DNA from: Meconema thalassinum
Lineage: Eukaryota; Arthropoda; Insecta; Orthoptera; Tettigoniidae
Reading direction: 5' to 3'
NCBI GenBank assembly: GCA_946902985.2
Contig: OX336389.2
Coordinates: 170,696,704-170,760,703 of the forward strand
Length of the DNA stretch: 64,000 nucleotides
Shown: in pieces, positions 45,611 to 55,176 of the stretch
Layout: each line of letters opens with the position of its first letter
Position numbering within the stretch: the stretch's first letter is position 1
The notes under the pieces: model-generated
Seen by the model: only the letters and a program-made list of their open reading frames with translations
The model's database searches: none
What the model was told of the DNA's origin: nothing
Made by a program: the position numbers and the translations under genes

Positions 45611-46082
45611 TCGATTTAGACATGGTCAATCGCATGCCGATTTGAAATTGTGATATTTTTTATATAAATAGTTTGGGAGTTGAGAGATGTCTGGTTTGGA
45701 TGAATAAATTAGTAGGAAACCCAATTAGTGGGGAAAATTAAAAATTTAACTTGGATTAATAATTAGAATGGGTTTGATTATTTTTGATAATGGCTTAACC
45801 ATTAGGGCGTCAAGTAAATTCAGTAGTAAACGTTCGATGACTGGATATACACATTATTAGAATCCAGGTGGAGGATATTTGAGAACTTGCATATTTTTCT
45901 TGTGATATTGTGGTAAATGTAATTCGTAAAAGTAGAGAATTTTGTTTTTCCATCACGTCGACATTAGGACAAATCTCATTTTATTAGAGTGTTCCAATTA
46001 GCTATTCATATTTCTTGTTCTAGTTATAAGCTTGTGTTTGCCAATATTGTATACCCCTAAGTTTTGAATAATAATTGAAATT

Positions 46083-47975
46083 ATGGAAGAAATGATGAGG
46101 ATGATGAGGAGTTTGGAGGAGAGTTCAAAAGAGGCTGGACTGCGTGTAGCAGCCATTATGAAAGAAAATACTGAGGCTTTGGAAAGGAAACTCAAAGAAA
46201 ATACTGATAAACTTAAAGAAAGTTTAAACGATAAACTTAAAGAAAATTCTGATTCTTTAGAAAATAAACTTAAAGAAATTTCTGATAATTCGAAAGAAAG
46301 TTTAGATGAAAAACTTAAAGAAAATTCTGATTCTTTAGAAAGCAGGTTAAAAGGTAACTTGAAAGAAAATTTAAACAGTAAATTTAATTCAATGGAAAGT
46401 AAATTTAAAGAGAATTCTGAAATTTTGAAAATGTCACTTGAGAGTAAAATGAACAAATTATGCGAAAAAACACATGAGCTTGAAACTTCATTAGCTACTA
46501 ACGCAAGTTTAATGGACGAAAAATTTCGCGATGCCGATTTTCGATCCCAAAGCTTAGCTGATAGGATAGAACATGGTCTTAGGAAAGTTGGTGAAGACAT
46601 GATCGACCTAGAAGTCCGAGTGAAGAAGGAGAGTAACGAGATGGGAATTCTAGTTGTTCAACGTTTAACGGAACAATTCAAAGAACTTGTCATCGGAGAA
46701 ATAAGAGAAGGTGTGATTAGTGAATTGCAAACTGAAATCAAAACCACAGTTGTCAATGAAATTAAAGACACACTCAAGCTGGAGAACCAAGAGGGAATCA
46801 AGGAGATTAGGGAATCTTTGTCATCCCATATTGAAGTAATTGCCAAAGATATCCAAGCAACACAGAAGGACATATCAGATATGACAGGGTCATTGAAAAG
46901 TCATGAGGCTGTTATGAACCAGATATCCACTGATGTTAAGGAGAATTGTAAAGAAACTGAAGCAATTAAGAAAATGGCAGAAGAAAACCAGAAGGAACTT
47001 GAGGCTATGAAAACTCAAATCAAGGATGAGAAACAGTCTGATCATCTGTTAAAAATGCCAAATGTAAGGGGAAAGGAACAGATACAGATAAATCTAGGAG
47101 CAGCTAGAGAAACGGATAGTCAAAGACAGGATGAGGTCAGGACAGTATTTCAATCCAACCCCATAACTGTATTTAAGAATGTAGAAGATAAGCCTTCTAA
47201 ATTTTCAGGGCGAGATTCTGTGACACCCGTGGAATTTTTGAGAGAAGCAGGGGATTACCTGAAAGATTCCAAGATCCCTAAAGAAAGACAGATCCGAGTG
47301 ATAGGGAAGTTTTTGGAAGGTCCTGCACTTCTTTGGTTTAGAGCTTTTAGATCCACTCTAATCACTTTTGAGGAGTTTTCTCGTGGGCTATTGAAAAAGT
47401 TTTGGTCCCCGGAAACCCAACAGCAAGTCAGAGCAGAGTTATATTCGAAGAGATTCTCGACGTCACAACCTACTCGATACTCTACGTACTTTTCTGGACA
47501 GCTGTCTAAACTTCAACATTTAGATCCGCCGATGCCAGATAACGAGTTGATTACTGCATTGATACGTCAGTTTCCAGCAGACGTCCAGAGGACTTTGATC
47601 GCTGCTGATATCTATAATATGGATCAATTTGATGAAGTATTACAGAAGCTGGATCATACAAACGCTCAATTCTTCCATCAGAAGGGAGTAAAGAATAAGA
47701 ACGCTGTGTATGCTGTTATGGCTGATAGTTATTCTCAAACACCTCGAGAGATTCGAGAAGGGGGAGAAGAGAAAACGCCGAGGGAAGATCCAAATAAAGG
47801 AGGATGGAACCAGTACAGTAACAGATACAGTTACAAGCCATATGCGAGACCAGATGGTGGTAATCGATACAATACTCGATGGAGAAGACCACGAGATACT
47901 CAAGGAAGGTACCAGGAAAGAAGATCCTATGGTAGAAACAACTACAATAACAGAGGGAATGTGGATACTCGTTAG
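46083..47975 (+). CDS. gag: Gag polyprotein of LTR element 2
   Basis: 630 residues from ATG 46083. The N-terminus (about 1-320) is a coiled coil built from repeated K-E-N-S-D-S-L-E and similar words. Residues about 370-540 are the Gag capsid domain (K-F-L-E-G-P, L-W-F-R, L-L-K-K-F-W), clearly related to that of the element at 22702. The C-terminus is Arg/Asn/Tyr-rich without a zinc knuckle. The stop is TAG at 47973-47975. The next codons stay open in the same frame into the protease region, so a single stop separates gag from pro. Confidence 0.9.
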   Translation: MEEMMRMMRSLEESSKEAGLRVAAIMKENTEALERKLKENTDKLKESLNDKLKENSDSLENKLKEISDNSKESLDEKLKENSDSLESRLKGNLKENLNSKFNSMESKFKENSEILKMSLESKMNKLCEKTHELETSLATNASLMDEKFRDADFRSQSLADRIEHGLRKVGEDMIDLEVRVKKESNEMGILVVQRLTEQFKELVIGEIREGVISELQTEIKTTVVNEIKDTLKLENQEGIKEIRESLSSHIEVIAKDIQATQKDISDMTGSLKSHEAVMNQISTDVKENCKETEAIKKMAEENQKELEAMKTQIKDEKQSDHLLKMPNVRGKEQIQINLGAARETDSQRQDEVRTVFQSNPITVFKNVEDKPSKFSGRDSVTPVEFLREAGDYLKDSKIPKERQIRVIGKFLEGPALLWFRAFRSTLITFEEFSRGLLKKFWSPETQQQVRAELYSKRFSTSQPTRYSTYFSGQLSKLQHLDPPMPDNELITALIRQFPADVQRTLIAADIYNMDQFDEVLQKLDHTNAQFFHQKGVKNKNAVYAVMADSYSQTPREIREGGEEKTPREDPNKGGWNQYSNRYSYKPYARPDGGNRYNTRWRRPRDTQGRYQERRSYGRNNYNNRGNVDTR

Positions 47976-48812
47976 TCCAATGAAGAGTTTAACAAGGAGA
48001 CGAGGAAAAATTTGGAAGCAAGACACCAAGATAACTTGCAATTTTTGGAGCAGAGGCCCAATGAACCAGGTCCATCGGGAACACAACAATCCCGGGGGAA
48101 TGGTAATGAAAAAAACAACTTCGAATTCACTGTAGAAGATAGAATTTTGAACACTTTCACTTCCAGAATTATTAAATGGCAAGCAGAGGATGATGACTTA
48201 ATTCAACAGAATGACGAACGGAAAGAAATGGGTACCAGAATTAGAATGCCAATCATATCGTGCGAAGTATTCGGTATGCCTGTCGATACTTTGATTGATA
48301 CTGGGGCTATGCTTTGTCTGGTGAGTGAGAAGCTTTATATTCTGTGGAAGCTCAAAGAGAATTTAGAGGAGATTCCCGTATCAGGAATTAAGATCCAAGG
48401 AATAATACCCAATAAAATATATCTGTGTAAAACACAATTATACTTATGTATTACGATTGGAGGACATGATTTCCGACATGTATTTGTTGTAATGAAGGAC
48501 ATGGCTTTTGACATGATATTGGGAGCAGATTTCATTCAGAAATATCAAGCAGTGATAGACATGAAGACAGAGACGATTAGATTCAAGAATACCGAAGAGA
48601 TTAACTTCGAGGGAAAAGAAGAGGAAGACATCGAGGGAGATGCTCAACGGTCTCTGATTTTTCATGAAGCTGAAGGAAGAGAAGTCTACACTGAGAAGGA
48701 GTCCCCAGAGCTAGGGAAAATTTTGGAAGAGTATCACGATATTTTTGATATTAAACCTGGTGAAATTGAAGATTTTGAATATTGTGGAAGTAAACAACAA
48801 TGGAAGCTATGA
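47976..48812 (+). pseudogene. pol: Protease region of a deleted pol ORF
   Basis: The frame continues directly from the gag TAG. It contains the aspartic-protease motif L-I-D-T-G-A (Asp codon 48297-48299) and the partner I-L-G-A-D-F. It then reaches the start of the RT-proximal linker (E-E-Y-H-D-I-F-D) and ends abruptly at TGA 48810-48812. RT, RNase H and integrase are missing. Just past the break, in another frame, T-G-N-I-V-G-T-Y-N-A-S-N-L matches the very C-terminus of gypsy-type pol. GGAAGT and GGAAGC flank the join about 48785-48805, suggesting microhomology-mediated deletion. Confidence 0.85.
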
Positions 48813-48897
48813 AGTAGCTAATACACGAACTGGTAACATCGTGGGAACTTATAATGCATCGAATTTGAAGATTTATTATTCAAGAACCAGATGATTT
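48806..48897 (+). pseudogene. Remnant of the pol C-terminus after internal deletion
   Basis: About thirty codons, from S-Y-E-V-A-N to Y-Y-S-R-T-R-stop (TGA about 48894), resemble the end of gypsy-type integrase polyproteins. The frame differs from that of the upstream protease ORF, consistent with an out-of-frame deletion. Confidence 0.7.
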
Positions 48898-48959
48898 AAT
48901 GTGTAGATAGGAAAAATAAAAATATTTCAATTTTTATTTTTTGCTAGGTGCGGGGTGGA

Positions 48960-51900
48960 TGTGCCCAACTCTAGGAATGGGTATTCCAAGATTCAGACAC
49001 CTAGATATCAAGGGAAAGGCTGTAGACGCTTTTGAAAGTTGAGATATTTGAATATCGCGCTACATTGCTTCTCGAAGCAATTGGAAAGAATTTACCGATA
49101 CTTGGATGTCAAGTGACGTAGCGAGTAATAGCAGAGGTGGAGGCTATTTATTGATTAAATAGTTAACCATGGAGTAGAGACTTGAGACTTGGATCAGATT
49201 ACTGGCACGGCCAAATGAAAGATAATGCACTTAGTATCAAGTAAATCGGACCAGGGATTCAAGAGATATGAGGATTTCTAGATATCAGCTGATGCGGCGT
49301 GACCCTGAAAGTTTTGAATAAAAGCCGGCTGGACGAAGCAACTTCAGCTCATTCTAACACAAGCAGTTGCCTAGCAAGTTGCTACGACGCTGAGCCAAGG
49401 CACATGGTTGCCGGATCTACGCAGAAGTTCTTTTCAAAGTCGTGATAGTCACGAAAGTGCTGCGTTACGAGTTGGAACTTAGTAAGTTTACGGCGAGGAG
49501 AATCACTGAGGTGATTGATTTTTCTACAGACATTGGTGGAAATATTTATATTTCTATATGGACATATGCTAGACTTTGTCTAGAATTTAGTATTTTGTCA
49601 CAGTCCAGTAATAACATAATACTTGGATATTGAAATCCATTCAGTCAGTTTTCATTATTTGTAACTAGTTAACCACTTCGATCTGTCAGTACACTGAAGA
49701 CTAGTCTATAACGGTGGCGTTCATTAGTCTACGCAAGGGAAACTACAAGTTGCATAGCGCATGGTAGATGGTGATATAATAAACCATGCCCAGGGAACGA
49801 TCTTCAGAACAGCCGTTGATTGCTTAGACTGTCAGTGTTTTTCTTGTACTGATAAGATTACCGTGAGTTATGTTACAACTGACATATCTAAGAAGAGATC
49901 ACTTAGATCTGACCCTATTTAAACAAACTGTTATGGCTTTGATAGAAGCCCATATTAAAATGGAACAACAGTTAATTCAAACGTCAAAAGATACTACCAC
50001 TATGTCTGACTAGACGGATTGTGGGTATATAATGGCGGCGGATACAAGGATTATACGTGCTTGTCCGATAGGGCATATCAATGGATAAATCTGGTACAGA
50101 CCAGGTTTACTACACTTCAAGACCATCAAGAAATGTAAGCCACATTTGAATTATATTATGCCTAGCTAATTGGAACAAACTATTTTTCTGCAGATGACCA
50201 ACACATTATTTTTTCTTCGTATTTAAAGCTTGCAATGATTTACGCAAGACTTGTTAGAGTTATTCTGAGCATTTTCAGCACTCAGAACAGTTTAGGATCG
50301 ATGACCGAGCATAACGAAGATTTATTTGATTTTTTCATATTTTAGGGAAACCACGGAAAACCGTCGATGTAAAAGTTAATAATTATTTTTGTTGAGGAAT
50401 GGATATTTTTTCCATATTCGAAGATTCGAACATGTGGATTCTCACATAATGAGATGATAATTAAACATATTTAAAATGACATAAATAATAATAATAATAA
50501 TAATAATCCACTAATAATAATAATAATTTTTATAATTTTTCTAAATAATTCTTGGATATTATATTTTTCTAATAATCATATGTATTGAGGAAGAGCCTAT
50601 GAAGTAGTTTAAACATTTCTAGTTTGGAACAGGAGATTTTCCGAAGGAGAGTGGTTAACGCAAGCCCGCATTCAACCAACATTTCAGTTCTGGTTGAACA
50701 GTTGATATTTGCAATGAGCAAAGTATATTTTTCAGATAACACGGAGAGGCATGAAACGGGAAGCAAATGATATTTGTATCAAATAGGATATTTTTGTATT
50801 TATATAAAATCATGACGTAAATACACTCGAAAATGAAGTAAAGATTTTCATAAGTATGGTAAATTCACGGGTTGAACTGAATGGTAAAATAAAATAAACT
50901 TGTAAGTTTATTAATCTTCCAGTGTTGATAACAAGCAGAGGCTTGATTTATTGTATAAATTTTGGGAAGAAAATTTATATGTGTGGAGTAGTTGAAATGC
51001 CATTCCCAGGTGCGCATGTTTAAGTCGCAGGAATGAAGAGGTTTTTTCGAGCATCAATCAAATAGCAGGTTCGATGGCTCAGGTTTATAGTAGGAGTATT
51101 GGAACTACACATTTCGTCGGATGAATGACCCGAAGGTTATTTCTTTGAAACCATCAGTTCTTATTTCAACCTTGTTTACGAATTCCATTTAGACTTTGAT
51201 TTTGCTAGAACCCGGATTTGTCATGATAGTAGTTTATTCTTCTTCAGAGGAAGACATTTGCCGTTGTTGTTGTAATATTGTGTTCTTACACAAATAATAG
51301 AATGGGCCACTGCCAATTAAAAGTAATTCTTTAACCACGAATAATTTCAAGGATATTTTCAATCCTAGTGCCATGAACTAAATGAATTTATTATGAAGCT
51401 ACAATTCTTATTTCCGCATTCTGTCGAAGAATTGCAAGTTGTGAAAATTACTAAAATGACCATAAATATAAATATTTTTTTCATAATGATTCCAAGTGGA
51501 AAATCTAATAGTTGAATGGTTCAACAATTTAGTGATCAAGTTGATGATTCAGAAATCATGTATTTTGTTAGAAACTTAAAGTTCATAATCGAGTCACTTC
51601 TCGAAATGTTTAATGTCAGAAGAACAATTAATTGTTGTTGTGCTTCGCACAGTTCTTCGATGCTATGCTCAAGGTCAAATACTTTTCAGATGTTAATAAT
51701 ATGTGTAAATAATGTGTGTTGATTCAATGATAATAATATTTTCGACGATATATTTTTGAAACTGGAAAATAAGTGAAAGTTTAAAATTCTATGAACATTT
51801 ATTCTACGAGTGTTAATATCATGTAAATATTCAAACAGTGATCTACGATATTTCCAGTATAGACAATTAACTTTGAACTGGAATTAAATACAAATAATTT

Positions 51901-52284
51901 TGGAACACAGTCTACAGGACTATTAATTGGACTTGTGTTTTCCAAAAAGATTGTCAAATGTGTTTGGAAAATTTCTGTATATTGTGTAAATAAGAGTGTG
52001 GGTCGCCACACATGGATGATGCTGCTTTGAGCATCTTTGCAGTCAGATTTTAACTTCAAAATAAACTGAGATAATTTTACCAGATGTGTCATACCCAATT
52101 AAATCTCCTTCTATCCTTATTGTTGCATTAAGCCAAAAATCAGTAAAGCATTTTTTTTCATTTGATGTCGTTTTTGCGATTTGCTTTAACCCATCTGGCG
52201 CCCCGGGATATTTTGATTCTCGTGCTGACTGATTATTGGTAAAATGCATATGTGGTCGTGCGGACTCCGGTCTAAACGGGCACA
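48960..52284 (+). repeat. 3' LTR (3325 bp)
   Basis: Matches the 5' LTR with scattered substitutions and small indels. It is preceded by a purine-rich stretch (gcggggtgga) that would serve as polypurine tract. Confidence 0.96.
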
Positions 52285-52522
52285 GTATGGTGACTGACAA
52301 GTCTTTGACCATTGAAACTTGTTTTAAACCTGGCCGCAGTACATAGGGAGTATAGGTTTCAGGCATGACATGACAAACGGTATGTACAAAATCCAATTTA
52401 TCGATTCAAGAATTAAGAGTAGACTATCTTCAATTGATTAGTTAAAGAGGATAGCTAAGAAAACAAGATGGTGATTACACTGAACCAAACCGAATCAATA
52501 CAATCCTTTTTGGATATATAAT

Positions 52523-53464
52523 GTTACTTGCTAACCATTTTGTGCTGCAGTGGCAAGCACTTTTGGCTCTTGCACTAGAGGCCTTAACTCGATTTAACTT
52601 TAAGGCATAGATCGAACCAAACTAAGAAAGATGGTTATAGTGGTGTAGTGGCTAAGCTGTTATCCTTTGACTAACGTAGACCAGGGTTTGATTTTAGATT
52701 AATACGCATGTCAAAAACATATAAAAAAGCAGGGATAATGTTTTAAGACTGATTACACTTGTATATTTTTTCAAATTATTACTTAGATTACAAATACAAA
52801 GGTGGACTGGCTTCAATATACAGTTAATGCAAGTAAGATTTTATATTTGTTTTTTATTTTAGACTTTAGATTTTAGAATTTACATTTTACAATTTAGATT
52901 GTGCAAAAAGACCAAACCATAATGTCATGACTTTCAATTTTCGGAAACTAATTATTAAAGTAAAACATATAAGGATTTGTATTACTTGGAATTATGTTTT
53001 CTATACTATATTTTATTTTGGTTTTAGATTTTAGAAATTTGATATTAGATTTTAGATTTTAGGTAATGACCAAACTAATATTGACTATTCATTAGACACT
53101 GGTATGTAGATAGAAGATGATTAGATTATATGTTAAGATGAATTTTTAGGTGTTGACTGGCCTTGCAATAAGAATTGACTAACCAGACATGAATTAACAA
53201 CCAACGAAACATTTTGGCGACTAGGCTTGTTATTGACCAGTGAGTAGGGTTTTAGAAAAACTGTCTGCTATTTTGGGTTACATACAACAAATGCATAGAC
53301 CTACTGAGCGACTATGTTTGCTAAACAAGACATTATACCAGAGATGATAAGGATTCTTATGTAGCTCAGGCAAGGAAAGCATTTCTACAGAATTTGTTGA
53401 CATTGAATATAGATTTAAGTATTAGGATGTCATTTTTTGAAGACCTTATGTCTGGAGCGTGACG
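52523..53464. other. Loop of the palindrome, unassigned part
   Basis: T-rich sequence with several ttttagattttagaa repeats. A tRNA-like stretch (about 52632-52700, containing tagtggtgtagtggctaagc and cagggtttgatttt) is probably an old SINE head. Confidence 0.4.
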
Positions 53465-53853
53465 CTCTATGAAAGGGAAACTTGGACTATTGGTGTAGCA
53501 GAAAAGTGGAGAATTGAAGTGTTTGAAATGTGGTGTTACAGGAGAATGATGAAGATTAGATGGGTAAATAGGGTTACAAACAAAGAGGTATTAAGACAAG
53601 TGGGAGAGGAGAGATGTATTTTTTGCGACAGCTAATGAAGTAAATCGATAGGTTGGTAGGACACATACACCCAGGAATAGCAAGCATAGTTATGGAAGAA
53701 AGGGTTGAGGACAAGAACTGTAGGGGTAGACCAAGGTTAGAATATGTTAAACAGATAGCCTTGGATGTAGAGTGTGGTACCTATATAGACATGAAACGAT
53801 TAGCTCAGGACAGGGAGTCATGGAGAGCTGTATTAAACCAGTCAAAAGGCTGA
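53465..53853 (+). pseudogene. Non-LTR retrotransposon ORF2 C-terminal relic
   Basis: Frames together encode the post-RT part of a LINE: E-T-W-T-I-G, then E-V-F-E-M-W-C-Y-R-R-M-M-K, then G-E-E-R, and after a frameshift G-R-P-R-L-E-Y-V-K-Q-I and A-Q-D-R-E-S-W-R to stop at 53851-53853. It has no polymerase motif. The counterpart is at 1735-1930, and the same 3' end is at 63127. Confidence 0.8.
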
Positions 53854-54147
53854 AGATTCAAACAACATGTAGAGCTTACCAAAATAATGTTGTGTAATGG
53901 TAAATGCTAGTCAACTAACTTTAATGCATTACTAAAACAAATGACACGATACCTGAGAGCTTTTCTAAAATTATTTTAAGATGCCTTTAACCCTATATTA
54001 AACACCCAGTTCTCAAGACTCATAACTACAATGTAATGAAAAAACAAAAACAAAAAATACATTTGAAAGCGAGCAAGTGGTTGAGTCAATGTACACTGGA
54101 AAAATTTGTAAACACTCGAGTGCACAAAACAAATTACATTATTAACT

Positions 54148-54233
54148 GTCAGGTTGATCGAGTGGTTAAGGCGTTTGACTTATGTTCACTTTTTCAATAC
54201 AAGAAAGCAAGGATTTGAATCCCTTACCTGACA
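54148..54233 (+). tRNA. Type II tRNA-like sequence (Leu-like), second copy
   Basis: 86 nt with a perfect 7-bp acceptor (GTCAGGT/ACCTGAC) and discriminator A. The D stem and the outer anticodon stem are partly mispaired, the loop CTTATGT gives anticodon TAT, and the T loop is TTTGAAT. Overall it resembles tRNA-Leu with a long variable arm. The partner at 1417-1502 has the better internal stems and anticodon TAA. Likely a decayed tRNA-derived module of the palindromic element. Confidence 0.4.
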
Positions 54234-54479
54234 TAACTATTGCTTTAACATGCCTCAGCGATACTGTATTATTATGATACTCGATACACAAACCATAGAT
54301 AGAGTGTATTGTTTAAGTCCACTCTCTCTTTCTAAACATAGCTAGAGACTGTCAATGGTTAACAATCGCATTAATAGTGAGAGGATGTAGTGATAGTAAT
54401 TAAGAAAAAGCAGACAATAACCATAAAATATTTTTATTAAATTCATTTTATAATAGATACACACTGAATACAACTTTCT

Positions 54480-54771
54480 CTATTTACCATTGTTTGATAC
54501 AGATTTTTTAAACACAACGCTTGTTGTAGATCCTTTTGCAACTTTCTCCAGGTACTCTTGTTCTTTAAAACTGGGGAAGTCGCAGTGGTTTTATAGACAT
54601 AAAATCCTCATCCTTTTCTCTTTCATCATCATCATCATCATCATCATGCTCTTCATTATGAATATTATCATCAAAATTATGATAGTCATTGTCACCATCA
54701 TTATCATCTTCATCATCATCATCATCCTCAACATCACTAGAACTATCCATTTCCTCTTGTTCGTTTTCCAC
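54480..54771 (-). pseudogene. Acidic tail of the FLYWCH-acidic protein, frameshifted
   Basis: The minus strand encodes E-N-E-Q-E-E-M-D followed by a long Asp/Glu run (GAT repeats). It then needs a further frameshift near 54590 to continue as F-K-E-Q-E-Y-L-E-K-V-A-K and stop at about 54480. It joins the FLYWCH-like ORF (54783-55166) after a single frameshift near 54812, where T-Q-T-L-K-E-V corresponds to S-Q-T-M-Q-E-V in the copy at 709-1107. Confidence 0.55.
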
Positions 54772-54782
54772 AGGGACCTCTT

Positions 54783-55166
54783 TTAAAGTCTGCGTTGCTT
54801 TGATAGTGTTAAGGGCTTCTTAGACGTTGACAACTGTCCTAACATGAGTTTTTGAGGACATGATAAGTGATTTAGAACAAACACTGCACTATCTTGAGCA
54901 GCAATATTTTTTTCTTGGACTTGCTTTTTTACCTTGGTTAGAGTATTTTGCCCATTTAAATGTGTATTCATTTGGGATTCACAATGATGCTCGTTTGAAG
55001 TAAGTACGTTGGAGTCTTTTGTTTTAATCATTCCTCGACACTTTTTAGATCGTTGTTTTGAACGTCGCCAAATAACAGTTCCATCTTTATTGGTTGTTTT
55101 TACAATATATGTATATCCTTTATAGTAGGCACATGGCTTACCATGGCTGGTTGTTGAGACTTCCAT
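54783..55166 (-). CDS. FLYWCH-like protein in the loop of the palindrome
   Basis: 127 residues starting at an ATG 10 bp inside the loop, so its promoter would lie in the right inverted arm. It has the aromatic Y-K-G-Y-T-Y motif near residue 15, then W-R-R where the canonical W-x-C is expected, K-C-R-G, and H-H-C at the end of the domain. Two of four zinc ligands are therefore altered, the same departure as in the ORF at 709-1107. Roughly half of the residues agree with that paralogue. A frameshift near the C-terminus cuts off the acidic tail. It could be a DNA-binding factor encoded by the element. Function unproven. Confidence 0.55.
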   Translation of the reverse strand: MEVSTTSHGKPCAYYKGYTYIVKTTNKDGTVIWRRSKQRSKKCRGMIKTKDSNVLTSNEHHCESQMNTHLNGQNTLTKVKKQVQEKNIAAQDSAVFVLNHLSCPQKLMLGQLSTSKKPLTLSKQRRL

Positions 55167-55176
55167 ATTATATATC

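Larger units (their letters stand above)
42249..52284 (+). mobile_element. LTR retrotransposon 2, deleted derivative (10.0 kb)
   Basis: LTRs at 42249-45570 and 48960-52284 start TGTGCCC and end GGGCACA. The TSD is GTAT (42245-42248 and 52285-52288). The right arm of the surrounding palindrome has the uninterrupted site (single atac at 55401-55404), an internal empty-site control. Gag is intact, protease is present, RT, RNase H and integrase are deleted, and the last codons of a pol C-terminus survive before the 3' LTR. Roughly twenty or more LTR differences and a 3-bp length difference are visible by eye, so it is older than the element at 22702. Confidence 0.95.

Noticed and set aside
54565..54771. 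Asp/Glu-rich ORF as an independent gene
   Set aside because: Alignment with the paralogue places it as the frameshifted tail of the FLYWCH-like gene.
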